Assembly: GCA_036924085.1 (NCBI GenBank)
Contig: JAVGWX010000012.1
Location: 31,554,979 to 31,618,978, forward strand
Source: Ariolimax columbianus
Lineage: Eukaryota; Mollusca; Gastropoda; Stylommatophora; Arionidae
DNA length: 64,000 bases
Direction of reading: 5' to 3'
The notes under the pieces were generated by a model. It was given only the letters and a program-made list of their open reading frames with translations. It was not told the origin of the DNA and did not search any database. The position numbers were made by a program, and so were the translations under genes. Shown here piece after piece: positions 10,621-21,400 of this stretch (position 1 is the stretch's first letter; every line of letters begins with the position of its first letter).

Positions 10621-11090
10621 TGGTGTTCAAATACCTAGGTAGTTTGTTAACTGATGACGGCAGAGTAAACATAGAGATTGCACATAGAACTAAGATGGTG
10701 AACAGTGTTCACTATCAAACTGCATAGATTTTGAAACACCCTACAATGATTCTTTCAACTAAGAGGAGGCTGATAAATGCACTGTTTATTCCTATATTGT
10801 GTTATCAATGTCAATCTTGGTCCTTACTAGAAGCACATAAGAGTAAGATCCAGAGCTGTGAGATTCGCTGTGTGCGAAGTGCAGCCGGAAAGACAATCCG
10901 TGACCGAATCCGCAATTCTAAGCTGAGGCAGTGCGGAAAACCCCAGTTAGTGCCTACATAAACGTCCAACAAATCAAGTAATTTGGTCATTTAGTCCGAA
11001 TGCATTATGACCAGCCTACAGCGAGAGCAAATCAAATGCAGCATTCCGGTCAACGTGAATGGGGCCGACCTCGACATCAATAGATCGAGT
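10621..11090 (+). pseudogene. LINE reverse transcriptase C-terminal remnant
   Basis: The plus-strand translation reads FKYLGSLLTDDGRVNIEIAH then RTKMVNSVHYQ. After a stop and shift it continues STKRRLINALFIPILCYQCQ then SWSLLEAHKSKIQSCEIRCV, and AGKTIRDRIRNSKLR. In another frame IKxFGHLVRMHYDQPTARA and GQREWGRPRHQ follow. This is the familiar order YLGS...DG...EI..R, P.L.Y...W.L, A.GK.R.D..RN, FGH..RM...P, WGRPR of non-LTR retrotransposon reverse transcriptases after the catalytic centre. At least one frameshift and several stops make it a pseudogene. An open stretch with ATG (10731-10961, 76 codons) is part of it. Confidence 0.85.
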
Positions 11091-11112
11091 GACATCAATA
11101 GATCGAGTGTTT
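11081..11112. repeat. 18-bp tandem duplication
   Basis: Two copies of GACATCAATAGATCGAGTG-like sequence at the end of the LINE remnant. This is a small local duplication. Confidence 0.7.
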
Positions 11113-11299
11113 CTGACACACTCAGGAAGTTAAACTTAACGACAGCAACAGACTTCTACCTAGATATAACAAGAAATCTACGAATCCCATCTCTCTACGA
11201 TGCCTCATAGCAAAAGTAGAAGAAATTACGCTTGCTAAAGATGATGAAGCAATCGAAGAATCGCTATTTCGTAGATTGCTGGAGCATGAAATTGGGCAT

Positions 11300-11700
11300 C
11301 TGTCAAACACAGGGAAGGGTCGAGTGATGGGTCTCTGTCAAACATATGGAGGGTCGAGAGATATACCTCTGTCAAACACAGAGAGGGCCGAGAGATGGAC
11401 CTCTGTCAAACACAGGAAGGGCCAAGAGATGGACCTCTGTCAAACACACGGAAGGGTCGAGTGATAGGTCTGTCAAACACATGAAGGGTCGAGAGATATA
11501 CCTCTGTCAAACACAGAGAGGGCCGAGAAATGGACCTCTGTCAAACACAGGAAGGGCCAAGAGATGGACCTCTGCCAAACACAGGGAAGGGTCGAGTGAT
11601 GGGTCTCTGTCAAACATAGGGAAGGGTCGAGTGATGGGTCTGTCAAACACAGGGAAGGGTCGAGTGATGGGTCTCTGTCAAATACAGGGAAGGCCGAGTG
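11300..11700. repeat. 35-bp minisatellite, about 11-12 copies
   Basis: Units containing CTGTCAAACACAGGGAAGGG and TCGAGTGATGGGTCT, with variants GAGAGATATACCT, AAGAGATGGACCT and a 33-bp form lacking CT. The variants occur in repeated blocks: an AGAGATATACC / GAGATGG / AAGAGATGG order near 11350-11430 recurs near 11490-11570. This suggests duplication of groups of units. An open frame (11346-11909) spans it and is not considered a gene. Confidence 0.92.
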
Positions 11701-12335
11701 AACAGGAGTTTGTACGACCAGCTAGCCACATAAACCAGCGTATCAAACTGGACACCTATGTATCTGCCCGGAGAGCAGTGATAACTATTCAAAATATCAT
11801 AACATCGCAGGCGCCATATGCGCCTACAGCCCACAGTATGAGAAACATTGGTCCCAATCACAAACATGCGCGTGTAACTTCCCACGTGGCGCCACTTCTG
11901 GAAGGATAGGTCCAACACTGCATTAGGCTCAACTAACCAGCTGTTAGGAAAGCCTGTTTCTAGTCATTTGCAGTGCCATTGTATAGCAATAGGTTTTACA
12001 TGATGTGATCATAAAACCCATACACAACCTTCTTTAGCCACCTCGCACGGCATGCAATGAAGGATATGTCTAAATAAACAAAACTGTTGCACACAAAAAA
12101 AACCACATCAACTAAGGGAAGGGGCGGATCTGGTACTTACGTTAGTAGGTTTGCAGATTTCATAAATTATCATTATGGGCGGAAGGTAGAAGGAGCACGT
12201 GTTTTATATATGTAGGTAGCCCATTTCAGTTATGACTGACTATAGGATGTTACGCCTTTGTGTACTGACGTCTCAATTCACCCCAAACAGAATTACATGG
12301 GTCCCCATCGTACGTAACGGGACATTCAAATTGTG
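11701..12335. other. No gene recognised
   Basis: Short unsupported ORFs only. Nothing recognisable. Confidence 0.45.
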
Positions 12336-12770
12336 ATAGTCAAGCTGTATAAATCATTAGTTAGACCTAGATTGGAGTACTGTGTGCAGGTGTGGAGTCC
12401 TTATCGAAGTGGGAATATAGACATGCTGGAAAGGATAAAAAAACAAAAACAAAGCTGATAGTGGGATTACAGTTATGAGGAAAGACTAAGAAAAACCGGC
12501 ATACACTGTCTATAAAAGAGAAGAATTCGAGGTGACTTAATACAGGTTTAAAAGATAATCAAAGGAACGGATAAATTAGACTACAACACATTTGTCAAAA
12601 TACAACCACAAACAAGAACAAAAGGGCATAGCTACAAATTAACTAAAGAAAGGTCCAGATTCGAAATTAGGAAATATTTTTTTAGTCAGATTCGTGAATG
12701 CTTGGAATGTAGTGGAGGCAGGGACAATTAATGCATTTAAGAATAGATTGGATGCACATAGCTGTTAGAG
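12336..12770 (+). pseudogene. LINE (CR1/jockey-like) reverse transcriptase C-terminal remnant
   Basis: The plus-strand translation reads KLYKSLVRPRLEYCVQVWSP then YRSGNIDMLERIKK. After frameshifts come SYEERLRKTGIHCL, KRRIRGDLIQV, KIIKGTDKLDYNTFVKIQPQ, TRTKGHSYKLTKERSRFEIR and KYFFSQ, then in shifted frame NAFKNRLDAH. This is the classic tail L.RP.LEY...W.P, L...Q...T, R..GDLI..YK...G, RGH..KL, R..FF..R..N.WN of CR1/jockey-type LINEs. Stops (for example after KKQKQS) and frameshifts show it is inactive. It is a different lineage from the remnant at 10621-11090. Confidence 0.85.
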
Positions 12771-12959
12771 AAAGGAAATGTACAAGAAACTGGTTGTTTA
12801 CAGACTCTGTAGTCTTCTAAACCAGTATAAAAACGTTACGGTAAGTTATTCCATTTCAAGTTAAGGTGAGTACAGACAATATAATTTTATTTTAAATAAA
12901 TAAGTGAAAGCTTAAAGATGGAAGTGTATAAAAGATGGGTTATATTCAGTTTTGTGAAA

Positions 12960-13008
12960 GGTTAGGATTAGGGATATGGTTAGGATTAGGGATATGGTTA
13001 GGTTTAGA
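12960..13008. repeat. 18-bp telomere-like repeat, 2.5 copies
   Basis: GGTTAGGATTAGGGATAT occurs twice and a third copy decays. It contains TTAGGR words but is not a pure telomeric hexamer tract. The sequence between the LINE remnant and this repeat shows nothing else. Confidence 0.7.
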
Positions 13009-13059
13009 TAACATGGTTGGTATTACATCGTCTGTATAAGTAACCCATAGCATTACTGC

Positions 13060-13297
13060 CATAGGAGTGTGAGGTGTTAGCGATCTCACATTTCAAAGGC
13101 TCGGCTATATGAGGGCGGTAGCCATCTCCTCTCCCTCGCTGCTTTTACTTTCCGGACTGAACCGGTACCCATTTAAGGTTGGGTCGACCCGGGCGCCGTA
13201 GCGATATGAAAAACATTACCGCCTCAACTGGGGAATGAACCCAGGACCACTCAGATGCGAAGCCAGCTCGCTAACCACTGCGCTAAGCGGCTCCCAT
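13060..13297 (-). mobile_element. tRNA-derived SINE, type C, longer copy
   Basis: On the minus strand the head (box A at 13274-13285, box B at 13231-13241) is followed by a body running through TATCGCTACGGCGCCCGGGT, GGGTACCGGTTCAGTCCGGA and GGCTACCGCCCTCATATAGC. The left (3') border is set approximately. No target-site duplication could be identified. The left copy of this SINE is cut by base 1. Confidence 0.6.
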
Positions 13298-13301
13298 CGT
13301 C

Positions 13302-13519
13302 TGATAGCACGGATAATGTCACGTGACAGCACGGATAATGTCATGTGACAGCCGGATAATGTCATGTGACAGCACGGATAATGTCATGTGACAGCACGGA
13401 TAATGTCATGTGGCAGCACGGATAATGTCATGTGACAGCACGGATAATGTCATGTGACAGCACGGATAATGTCATATGACAGCACAGATAATGTCATGTG
13501 ACAGCACGGATAATGTGAA
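13302..13519. repeat. 22-bp minisatellite, about 10 copies
   Basis: Duplicate of 123-340, with the same variants and the same 2-bp-short unit. Confidence 0.92.
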
Positions 13520-13591
13520 GGTGTTGTAGAAACTGGATGCGACTCTCCTTACAATGGACCAACGTTGACTGATTCAAGAAATTCATTGATA

Positions 13592-13747
13592 AGACGGCAG
13601 GAATGAGGGACGGCAGGAATAAGGGACGGCAGGAATAAGGGACGGCAGGAATGAGGGACTGCAGGAATGAGGGACTGCAGGAATGAGGGACTGCAGGAAT
13701 GAGGGACTGCAGGAATGAGGGACGGCAGTAATAAGGGACGGCAGCAA
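13592..13747. repeat. 16-bp minisatellite, about 10 copies
   Basis: Duplicate of 413-568, with identical variant order. Confidence 0.92.
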
Positions 13748-14363
13748 TTCTCGCAGAATATTTGACACCCTCGACAGTTAAAAAGCGGACTATTATTCTT
13801 TGGCATCACTACCTCAATATAATTCGCGTTCGTTTCTCATTGCAAAGTACCTGTTCGATTCTCTTTATCGACTCGCTGCCGTCGACTCAGCTGTAAATAG
13901 GTACCTGGCTTACTGTTATAGAGTAGGAAAGTCAGCGCGGAAGGAAGCTATCTTCATTTATGACTGAATGGGGATACTTACATCAGTTGAGATTTACTGC
14001 TACAAGGGCGTTAATCATATTGTCAGTCATACAACTGCCAGCGAATATTTAACATGCATAGAACCTCCGAATTTATCGTCTATTTCCGATAAGACTAGGC
14101 ACCGATCTCACCCTTGTGAGGTAGGAACGCTTGAAACTTCCAGGATTTGAATATTCATAATCTTGGCTTTCGTTCTCTCCATTTCTTGTGAGGCTAGCGT
14201 AATACCTATCTGCTTTAGCGAACAATAGTCTCTAACAATTCTTGAAGAAAGGACTAACTCAGGTAACAAACACTGATGAAGACACCCTTCACCGCCATGT
14301 TCCCGGTGGTATATTTGGTCACAGCCCCAAGCTTGTTACACCAGGTATACATCTCGAGCAGTG
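13748..14363. other. No gene recognised
   Basis: Duplicate of 569-1184. Nothing recognisable. Confidence 0.5.
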
Positions 14364-15248
14364 TCAGCGGAAATGAAGGCTAAAGAACAAATGGAGAATA
14401 AATCTAAAGAGAGCTACAGTAAAAACTGGGAAAAGCTGGAGATATCCTGAGAAAGTAGCAGAGGAGATAACCGCTTGGGTTGGAGAGGATGTGTTGATGG
14501 GCGCACCCGAAAAGTGATGAGGGTGTTGTGAGGATGTGTTGATGGGCGCACCCGAAAAGTGATGAGGGTGTTGTGAGGATGTGTTGATGGGCGCACCCGA
14601 AAAGTGATGAGGGTGTTGTGAGGATGTGTTGATGGGCGCACCCGAAAAGTGATGAGGGTGTTGTGAGGATGTGTTGATGGGCGCACCCGAAAAGTGATGA
14701 GGGTGTTGTGAGGATGTGTTGATGGGCGCACCCGAAAAGTGATGAGGGTGTTGTGAGGATGTGTTGATGGGCGCACCCGAAAAGTGATGAGGGTGCTGTG
14801 AGGATGTGTTGATGGGCGCACCCGAAAAGTGATGAGGGTGTTGTGAGGATGTGTTGATGGGCGCACCCGAAAAGTGATGAGGGTGCTGTGAGGATGTGTT
14901 GATGGGCGCACCCGAAAAGTGATGAGGGTGTTGTGAGGATGTGTTGATGGGCGCACCCGAAAAGTGATGAGGGTGTTGTGAGGATGTGTTGATGGGCGCA
15001 CCCGAAAAGTGATGAGGGTGCTGTGAGGATGTGTTGATGGGCGCACCCGAAAAGTGATGAGGGTGCTGTGAGGATGTGTTGATGGGCGCACCCGAAAAGT
15101 GATGAGAGTGCTGTGAGGATGTGTTGATGGGCGCACCCGAAAAGTGATGAGGGTGTTGTGAGGATGTGTTGATGGGCGCACCCGAAAAGTGATGAGGGTG
15201 AAGTGGCGTTTCCCTACTTGAGTCTTCTTCTACGTCCTTCGCTCTCAA
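14364..15248 (-). other. 294-codon repeat-encoded ORF, doubtful gene
   Basis: Identical in translation to the ORF at 1185-2069. It keeps its full length and sequence in both copies, but the whole surrounding block is also identical, so this is no evidence of selection. Confidence 0.15.
14485..15200. repeat. 45-bp minisatellite, about 16 copies
   Basis: Duplicate of 1306-2021, with the same order of GTTGT and GCTGT units. Confidence 0.95.
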
Positions 15249-15353
15249 ATAATCACATCCCCCTCATAAACCTGGAGGTCCTTCTTGGGCGTGTCTCGTC
15301 GCCATTCAGTTTATCTCACAATTAGGTTTCGGAGGGGCATGTAGTCACTCTGC

Positions 15354-15659
15354 TGCTCCTAACGTTGAGACGGCAGACCTGCAGAACATGTTCCGCTATT
15401 TAGTTGTTCTCCCCACATGGACACACATCCTTGTGTCCAATTTTTAGATTGTTGAACAGATGATATTTTCAGTCTGCTGTGACCCGTACGAAGTCTGAAT
15501 ATTGTTACTTGTTCTCTTCTTGGCAAAGAGTAGTATGCTTCTGCTGTATTAGAACCTGGGTGTTCTCTGTGCCACTTATCTTTGAAGTTAAATATCATCA
15601 TTGTATTCATTTCTTTAGATGTAGCTCTGATCCACTGATTTTTCACTGTTTAAATTTTG
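15354..15659 (-). pseudogene. LINE ORF2 C-terminal remnant
   Basis: Duplicate of 2175-2480: DKWHREHPG, AEAYYSLPRREQVTIFRLRT and GHSRLK on the minus strand, then a frameshifted Cys-rich tail. Confidence 0.75.
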
Positions 15660-16105
15660 GCTTGCATTCATGAGTTAACTGCACATCAAAATTCAGTCCA
15701 GGTTACCACTACTCAAGGACCTTTCTGCTCGGACTGAAGTGGACTTCCTCCTGCCCGCCCATCCCTCCACAGGTTACATAATACCCCTCCCAACCTCGTA
15801 TTCTCAGCATAGCAAAGGGTCACGCTGACCGAAAGGTGGATATAATCATAAGCCTCGATGGCGGGACACGGAAAAGGGTAGTTTGACACTGATAGACACG
15901 GAAAGCTTGACACAAACATTGGTCTAACACACTCTTCGTGGCCCTCATCCCAAGGCAGCGGAGTACACGGTTCCACCTGGGGAGTCTGTGTTGGTTTCCG
16001 GTCGACACGCTACGCATGGACCTCAGCAGTTGGACATGGTAGTGGTTGATCGACGCAACGGGTCTTTGACGCTTACATGAACATTATTATTATTTTTTTT
16101 ATTAT
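15660..16105. other. No gene recognised
   Basis: Duplicate of 2481-2926. Confidence 0.45.
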
Positions 16106-16361
16106 TCATGAGTTGGGAGACGGCGTTGGCTAGTGGTTAAGTGGCACGGCTCACAACCCCGAAGGTGCTGGGTTCGATCCCCATCACAGCACCGACCGTT
16201 ACCCCGGGGAAGCAAACGCTTAGAAAATGCAGGAGGAAGTTGACGCATGCATAAAATGCATGATGAAGTCAGATGCAAAATAGAAACAACAGTGCAACGC
16301 ACACCGCCTTGGGGATTACAGAACTAAGGCGAACGCAAAACAACAACAAAATCATGAGTTG
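16106..16361 (+). mobile_element. tRNA-derived SINE (type A) with 10-bp target-site duplication
   Basis: Duplicate of 2927-3182. Box A is at 16127-16136, box B at 16171-16181, and TCATGAGTTG repeats at 16106-16115 and 16352-16361. Confidence 0.85.
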
Positions 16362-18499
16362 ATTCTGCTAGAATCATGATGGTGGTTAGCGGAGTGGGGT
16401 ATACAAAATGAAAAACCTTCAATACGAAAATGGAAATAGAAGCAGCGACCTCAGCTAGTAGATGAAAGCAGGCTAAGACATGAGTAGATGGAAACAGGCT
16501 AAGACATGAGTAGATGGAAGCAGGCTAAGACATGAGTAGATGGAAGCAGGCTAAGACATGAGTAGATGGAAGCAGGCTAAGACATGAGTAGATGGAAGCA
16601 GGCTAAGACATGAGTAGATGGAAGCAGGCTAAGACATGAGTAGATGGAAGCAGGCTAAGACATGAGTAGATGGCTGCAGGCTAAGACATGAGTAGATGGA
16701 AGCAGGCTAAGACATGAGTAGATGGAAGCAGGCTAAGACATGAGTAGATGGAAGCAGGCTAAGACATGAGTAGATGGAAGCAGGCTAAGACATGAGTAGA
16801 TGGAAGCAGGCTAAGACATGAGTAGATGGAAGCAGGCTAAGACATGAGTAGATGGCTGCAGGCTAAGACATGAGTAGATGGAAGCAGGCTAAGACATGAG
16901 TAGATGGAAGCAGGCTAAGACATGAGTAGATGGAAGCAGGCTAAGACATGAGTAGATGGAAGCAGGCTAAGACATGAGTAGATGGAAGCAGGCTAAGACA
17001 TGAGTAGATGGCTGCAGGCTAAGACATGAGTAGATGGAAGCAGGCTAAGATATGAGTAGATGGAAGCAGGCTAAGACATGAGTAGATGGAAGCAGGCTAA
17101 GACATGAGTAGATGGAAGCAGGCTAAGACATGAGTAGATGGAAGCAGGCTAAGACATGAGTAGATGGCTGCAGGCTAAGACATGAGTAGATGGAAGCAGG
17201 CTAAGACACGAGTAGATGGAAGCAGGCTAAGACATGAGTAGATGGAAGCAGGCTAAGACGTGAGTAGATGGCTGCAGGCTAAGACATGAGTAGATGGAAA
17301 CAGGCTAAGACATGAGTAGATGGAAGCAGGCTAAGACATGAGTAGATGGAAGCAGGCTAAGACATGAGTAGATGGAAGCAGGCTAAGACATGAGTAGATG
17401 GAAGCAGGCTAAGACATGAGTAGATGGAAGCAGGCTAAGACATGAGTAGATGGAAGCAGGCTAAGACATGAGTAGATGGAAGCAGGCTAAGACATGAGTA
17501 GATGGAAGCAGGCTAAGACATGAGTAGATGGCTGCAGGCTAAGACATGAGTAGATGGAAGCAGGCTAAGACACGAGTAGATGGAAGCAGGCTAAGACAAG
17601 AGTAGATGGAAGCAGGCTAAGACATGAGTAGATGGAAGCAGGCTAAGACATGAGTAGATGGAAGCAGGCTAAGACATGAGTAGATGGAAGCAGGCTAAGA
17701 CATGAGTAGATGGAAGCAGGCTAAGACATGAGTAGATGGAAGCAGGCTAAGACATGAGTAGATGGCTGCAGGCTAAGACATGAGTAGATGGAAGCAGGCT
17801 AAGACATGAGTAGATGGAAGCAGGCTAAAACATGAGTAGATGGCTGCAGGCTAAGACATGAGTAGATGGAAGCAGGCTAAGACGTGAGTAGATGGCTGCA
17901 GGCTAAGACATGAGTAGATGGAAACAGGCTAAGACATGAGTAGATGGAAGCAGGCTAAGACATGAGTAGATGGAAGCAGGCTAAGACATGAGTAGATGGA
18001 AGCAGGCTAAGACATGAGTAGATGGAAGCAGGCTAAGACATGAGTAGATGGAAGCAGGCTAAGACATGAGTAGATGGAAGCAGGCTAAGACATGAGTAGA
18101 TGGCTGCAGGCTAAGACATGAGTAGATGGAAGCAGGCTAAGACATGAGTAGATGGAAGCAGGCTAAGACATGAGTAGATGGCTGCAGGCTAAAACATGAG
18201 TAGATGGCTGCAGGCTAAGACATGAGTAGATGGCTGCAGGCTAAGACATGAGTAGATGGCTGCAGGCTAAGACATGAGTAGATGGCTGCAGGCTAAGACA
18301 TGAGTAGATGGCTGCAGGCTAAGACATGAGTAGATGGCTGCAGGCTAAGACATGAGTAGATGGAAGCAGGCTAAGACATGAGTAGATGGAAGCAGGCTAA
18401 GACATGAGTAGATGGCTGCAGGCTAAAACATGAGTAGATGGAAGCAGGCTAAGACATGAGTAGATGGAAGCAGGCTAAGACATGAGTAGATGGAAACAG

Positions 18500-21400
18500 G
18501 CTAAGACATGAGTAGATGAAAACAGGCTAAGACATAAGTAGATGGAAGCAGGCTAAGACATGAGTAGATGGAAGCAGGCTAAGACATGAGTAGATGGAAG
18601 CAGGCTAAGACGAGTAGATGGAAGCAGGCTAAGACATGAGTAATGGCTGCAGGCTAAGACATGAGTAGATGGCTGCAGGCTAAAACATGAGTAGATGGAA
18701 GCAGGCTAAGACATGAGTAGATGGAAGCAGGCTAAGACATGAGTAGATGGCTGCAGGCTAAGACATGAGTAGATGGAAGCAGGCTAAGACATGAGTAGAT
18801 GGAAGCAGGCTAAGACATGAGTAGATGGAAGCAGGCTAAGACATGAGTAGATGGAAGCAGGCTAAGACATGAGTAGATGGAAGCAGGCTAAGACATGAGT
18901 AGATTGAAGCAGGCTAAGACATGAGTAGATGGAAACAGGCTAAGACATGAGTAGATGGAAGCAAGCTAAGACATGAGTAGATGGAAACAGGCTAAGACAT
19001 GAGTAGATGGAAGCAGGCTAAGACATGAGTAGATGGAAACAGGCTAAGACATGAGTAGATGGAAACAGGCTAAGACATGAGTAGATGGAAGCAGGCTAAG
19101 ACATGAGTAGATGGCTGCAGGCTAAGACATGAGTAGATGGAAGCAGGCTAAGACACTAGTAGATGGAAGCAGGCTAAGACATGAGTAGATGGAAGCAGGC
19201 TAAGACATGAGTAGATGGAAGCAGGCTAAGACATGAGTAGATGGCTGCAGGCTAAGACATGAGTAGATGGCTGCAGGCTAAGACATGAGTAGATGGAAGC
19301 AGGCTAAGACATGAGTAAATGGAAGCAGGCTAAGACATGAGTAGATGGCTGCAGGCTAAGACATGAGTAGATGGAAGCAGGCTAAGACATGAGTAGATGG
19401 AAGCAGGCTAAAACATGAGTAGATGGCTGCAGGCTAAGACATGAGTAGATGGAAGCAGGCTAAGACATGAGTAGATGGAAACAGGCTAAGACATGAGTAG
19501 ATGGAAGCAGGCTAAGACATGAGTAGATGGAAGCAGGCTAAGACGTGAGTAGATGGAAGCAGGCTAAGACGTGAGTAGATGGCTGCAGGCTAAGACATGA
19601 GTAGATGGAAACAGGCTAAGACATGAGTAGATGGAAGCAGGCTAAGACATGAGTAGATGGAAGCAGGCTAAGACATGAGTAGATGGAAGCAGGCTAAGAC
19701 ATGAGTAGATGGAAGCAGGCTAAGACATGAGTAGATGGAAGCAGGCTAAGACATGAGTAGATGGAAGCAGACTAAGACATGAGTAGATGGCTGCAGGCTA
19801 AGACATGAGTAGATGGCTGCAGGCTAAGACATGAGTAGATGGCTGCAGGCTAAAACATGAGTAGATGGAAGCAGGCTAAGACAGGAGTAGATGGAAGCAG
19901 GCTAAGACATGAGTAGATGGCTGCAGGCTAAGACATGAGTAGATGGAAGCAGGCTAAGACATGAGTAGATGGAAGCAGGCTAAGACATGAGTAGATGGCT
20001 CCAGGCTAAAACATGAGTAGATGGAAGCAGGCTAAGACATGAGTAGATGGAAGCAGGCTAAGACATGAGTAGATGGAAGCAGGCTAAGACATGAGTAGAT
20101 GGAAGCAGGCTAAGACATGAGTAGATGGAAGCAGGCTAAGACATGAGTAGATGGAAGCAGGCTAAGACATGAGTAGATGGAAACAGGCTAAGACATGAGT
20201 AGATGGAAGCAGGCTAAGACATAAGTAGATGGAAGCAGGCTAAGACATGAGTAGATGGAAGCAGGCTAAGACATGAGTAGATGGAAGCAGGCTAAGACGA
20301 GTAGATGGAAGCAGGCTAAGACATGACTAGATGGCTGCAGGCTAAGACATGAGTAGATGGCTGCAGGCTAAGACATGAGTAGATGGAAGCAGGCTAAGAC
20401 ATGAGTAGATGGAAGCAGGCTAAGACATGAGTAGATGGCTCCAGGCTAAAACATGAGTAGATGGAAGCAGGCTAAGACATGAGTAGATGGAAGCAGGCTA
20501 AGACATGAGTAGATGGAAGCAGGCTAAGACATGAGTAGATGGAAACAGGCTAAGACATGAGTAGATGGAAACAGGCTAAGACATGAGTAGATGGAAGCAG
20601 GCTAAGACATGAGTAGATGGAAGCAGGCTAAGACATGAGTAGATGGAAGCAGGCTAAGACATGAGTAGATGGAAACAGGCTAAGACATGACTAGATGGCT
20701 GCAGGCTAAGACATGAGTAGATGGCTGCAGGCTAAAACATGAGTAGATGGAAGCAGGCTAAGACATGAGTAGATGGAAGCAGGCTAAGACATGAGTAGAT
20801 GGCTGCAGGCTAAGACATTAGTAGATGGAAGCAGGCTAAGACATGAGTAGATGGAAGCAGGCTAAGACATGAGTAGATGGAAGCAGGCTAAGACATGAGT
20901 AGATGGAAGCAGGCTAAGACATGAGTAGATGGAAACAGGCTAAGACATGAGTAGATGGAAACAGGCTAAGACATGAGTAGATGGAAACAGGCTAAGACAT
21001 GAGTAGATGGAAGCAGGCTAAGACATAAGTAGATGGAAGCAAGCTAAGACATGAGTAGATGGAAGCAGGCTAAGACATGAGTAGATGGAAGCAGGCTAAG
21101 ACATGAGTAGATGGAAGCAGGCTAAGACATGAGTAGATGGAAACAGGCTAAGACATGAGTAGATGGAAACAGGCTAAGACATGAGTAGATGGAAGCAGGC
21201 TAAGACACTAGTAGATGGAAGCAGGCTAAGACATGAGTAGATGGAAGCAGGCTAAGACATGAGTAGATGGAAGCAGGCTAAGACATGAGTAGATGGCTGC
21301 AGGCTAAGACATGAGTAGATGGCTGCAGGCTAAGACATGAGTAGATGGAAGCAGGCTAAGACATGAGTAGATGGAAGCAGGCTAAGACATGAGTAGATGG

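Larger units (their letters stand above)
13180..19872 (+). repeat. Right copy of the 6.7-kb direct duplication (partner 1-6693)
   Basis: The same content as 1-6693. This copy continues without a gap into the main 26-bp array and lacks the indel-rich patch of the left copy, so it is the more reliable version. The duplicated block begins inside the type C SINE only because the window begins there. Confidence 0.9.

Noticed and set aside
11346..11909. 187-codon ORF
   Set aside because: Mostly the 35-bp minisatellite read through, and the remainder has no recognisable domain.
12960..13008. Interstitial telomere
   Set aside because: Only 2.5 copies of an 18-bp unit with TTAGGR words, not a hexamer tract.
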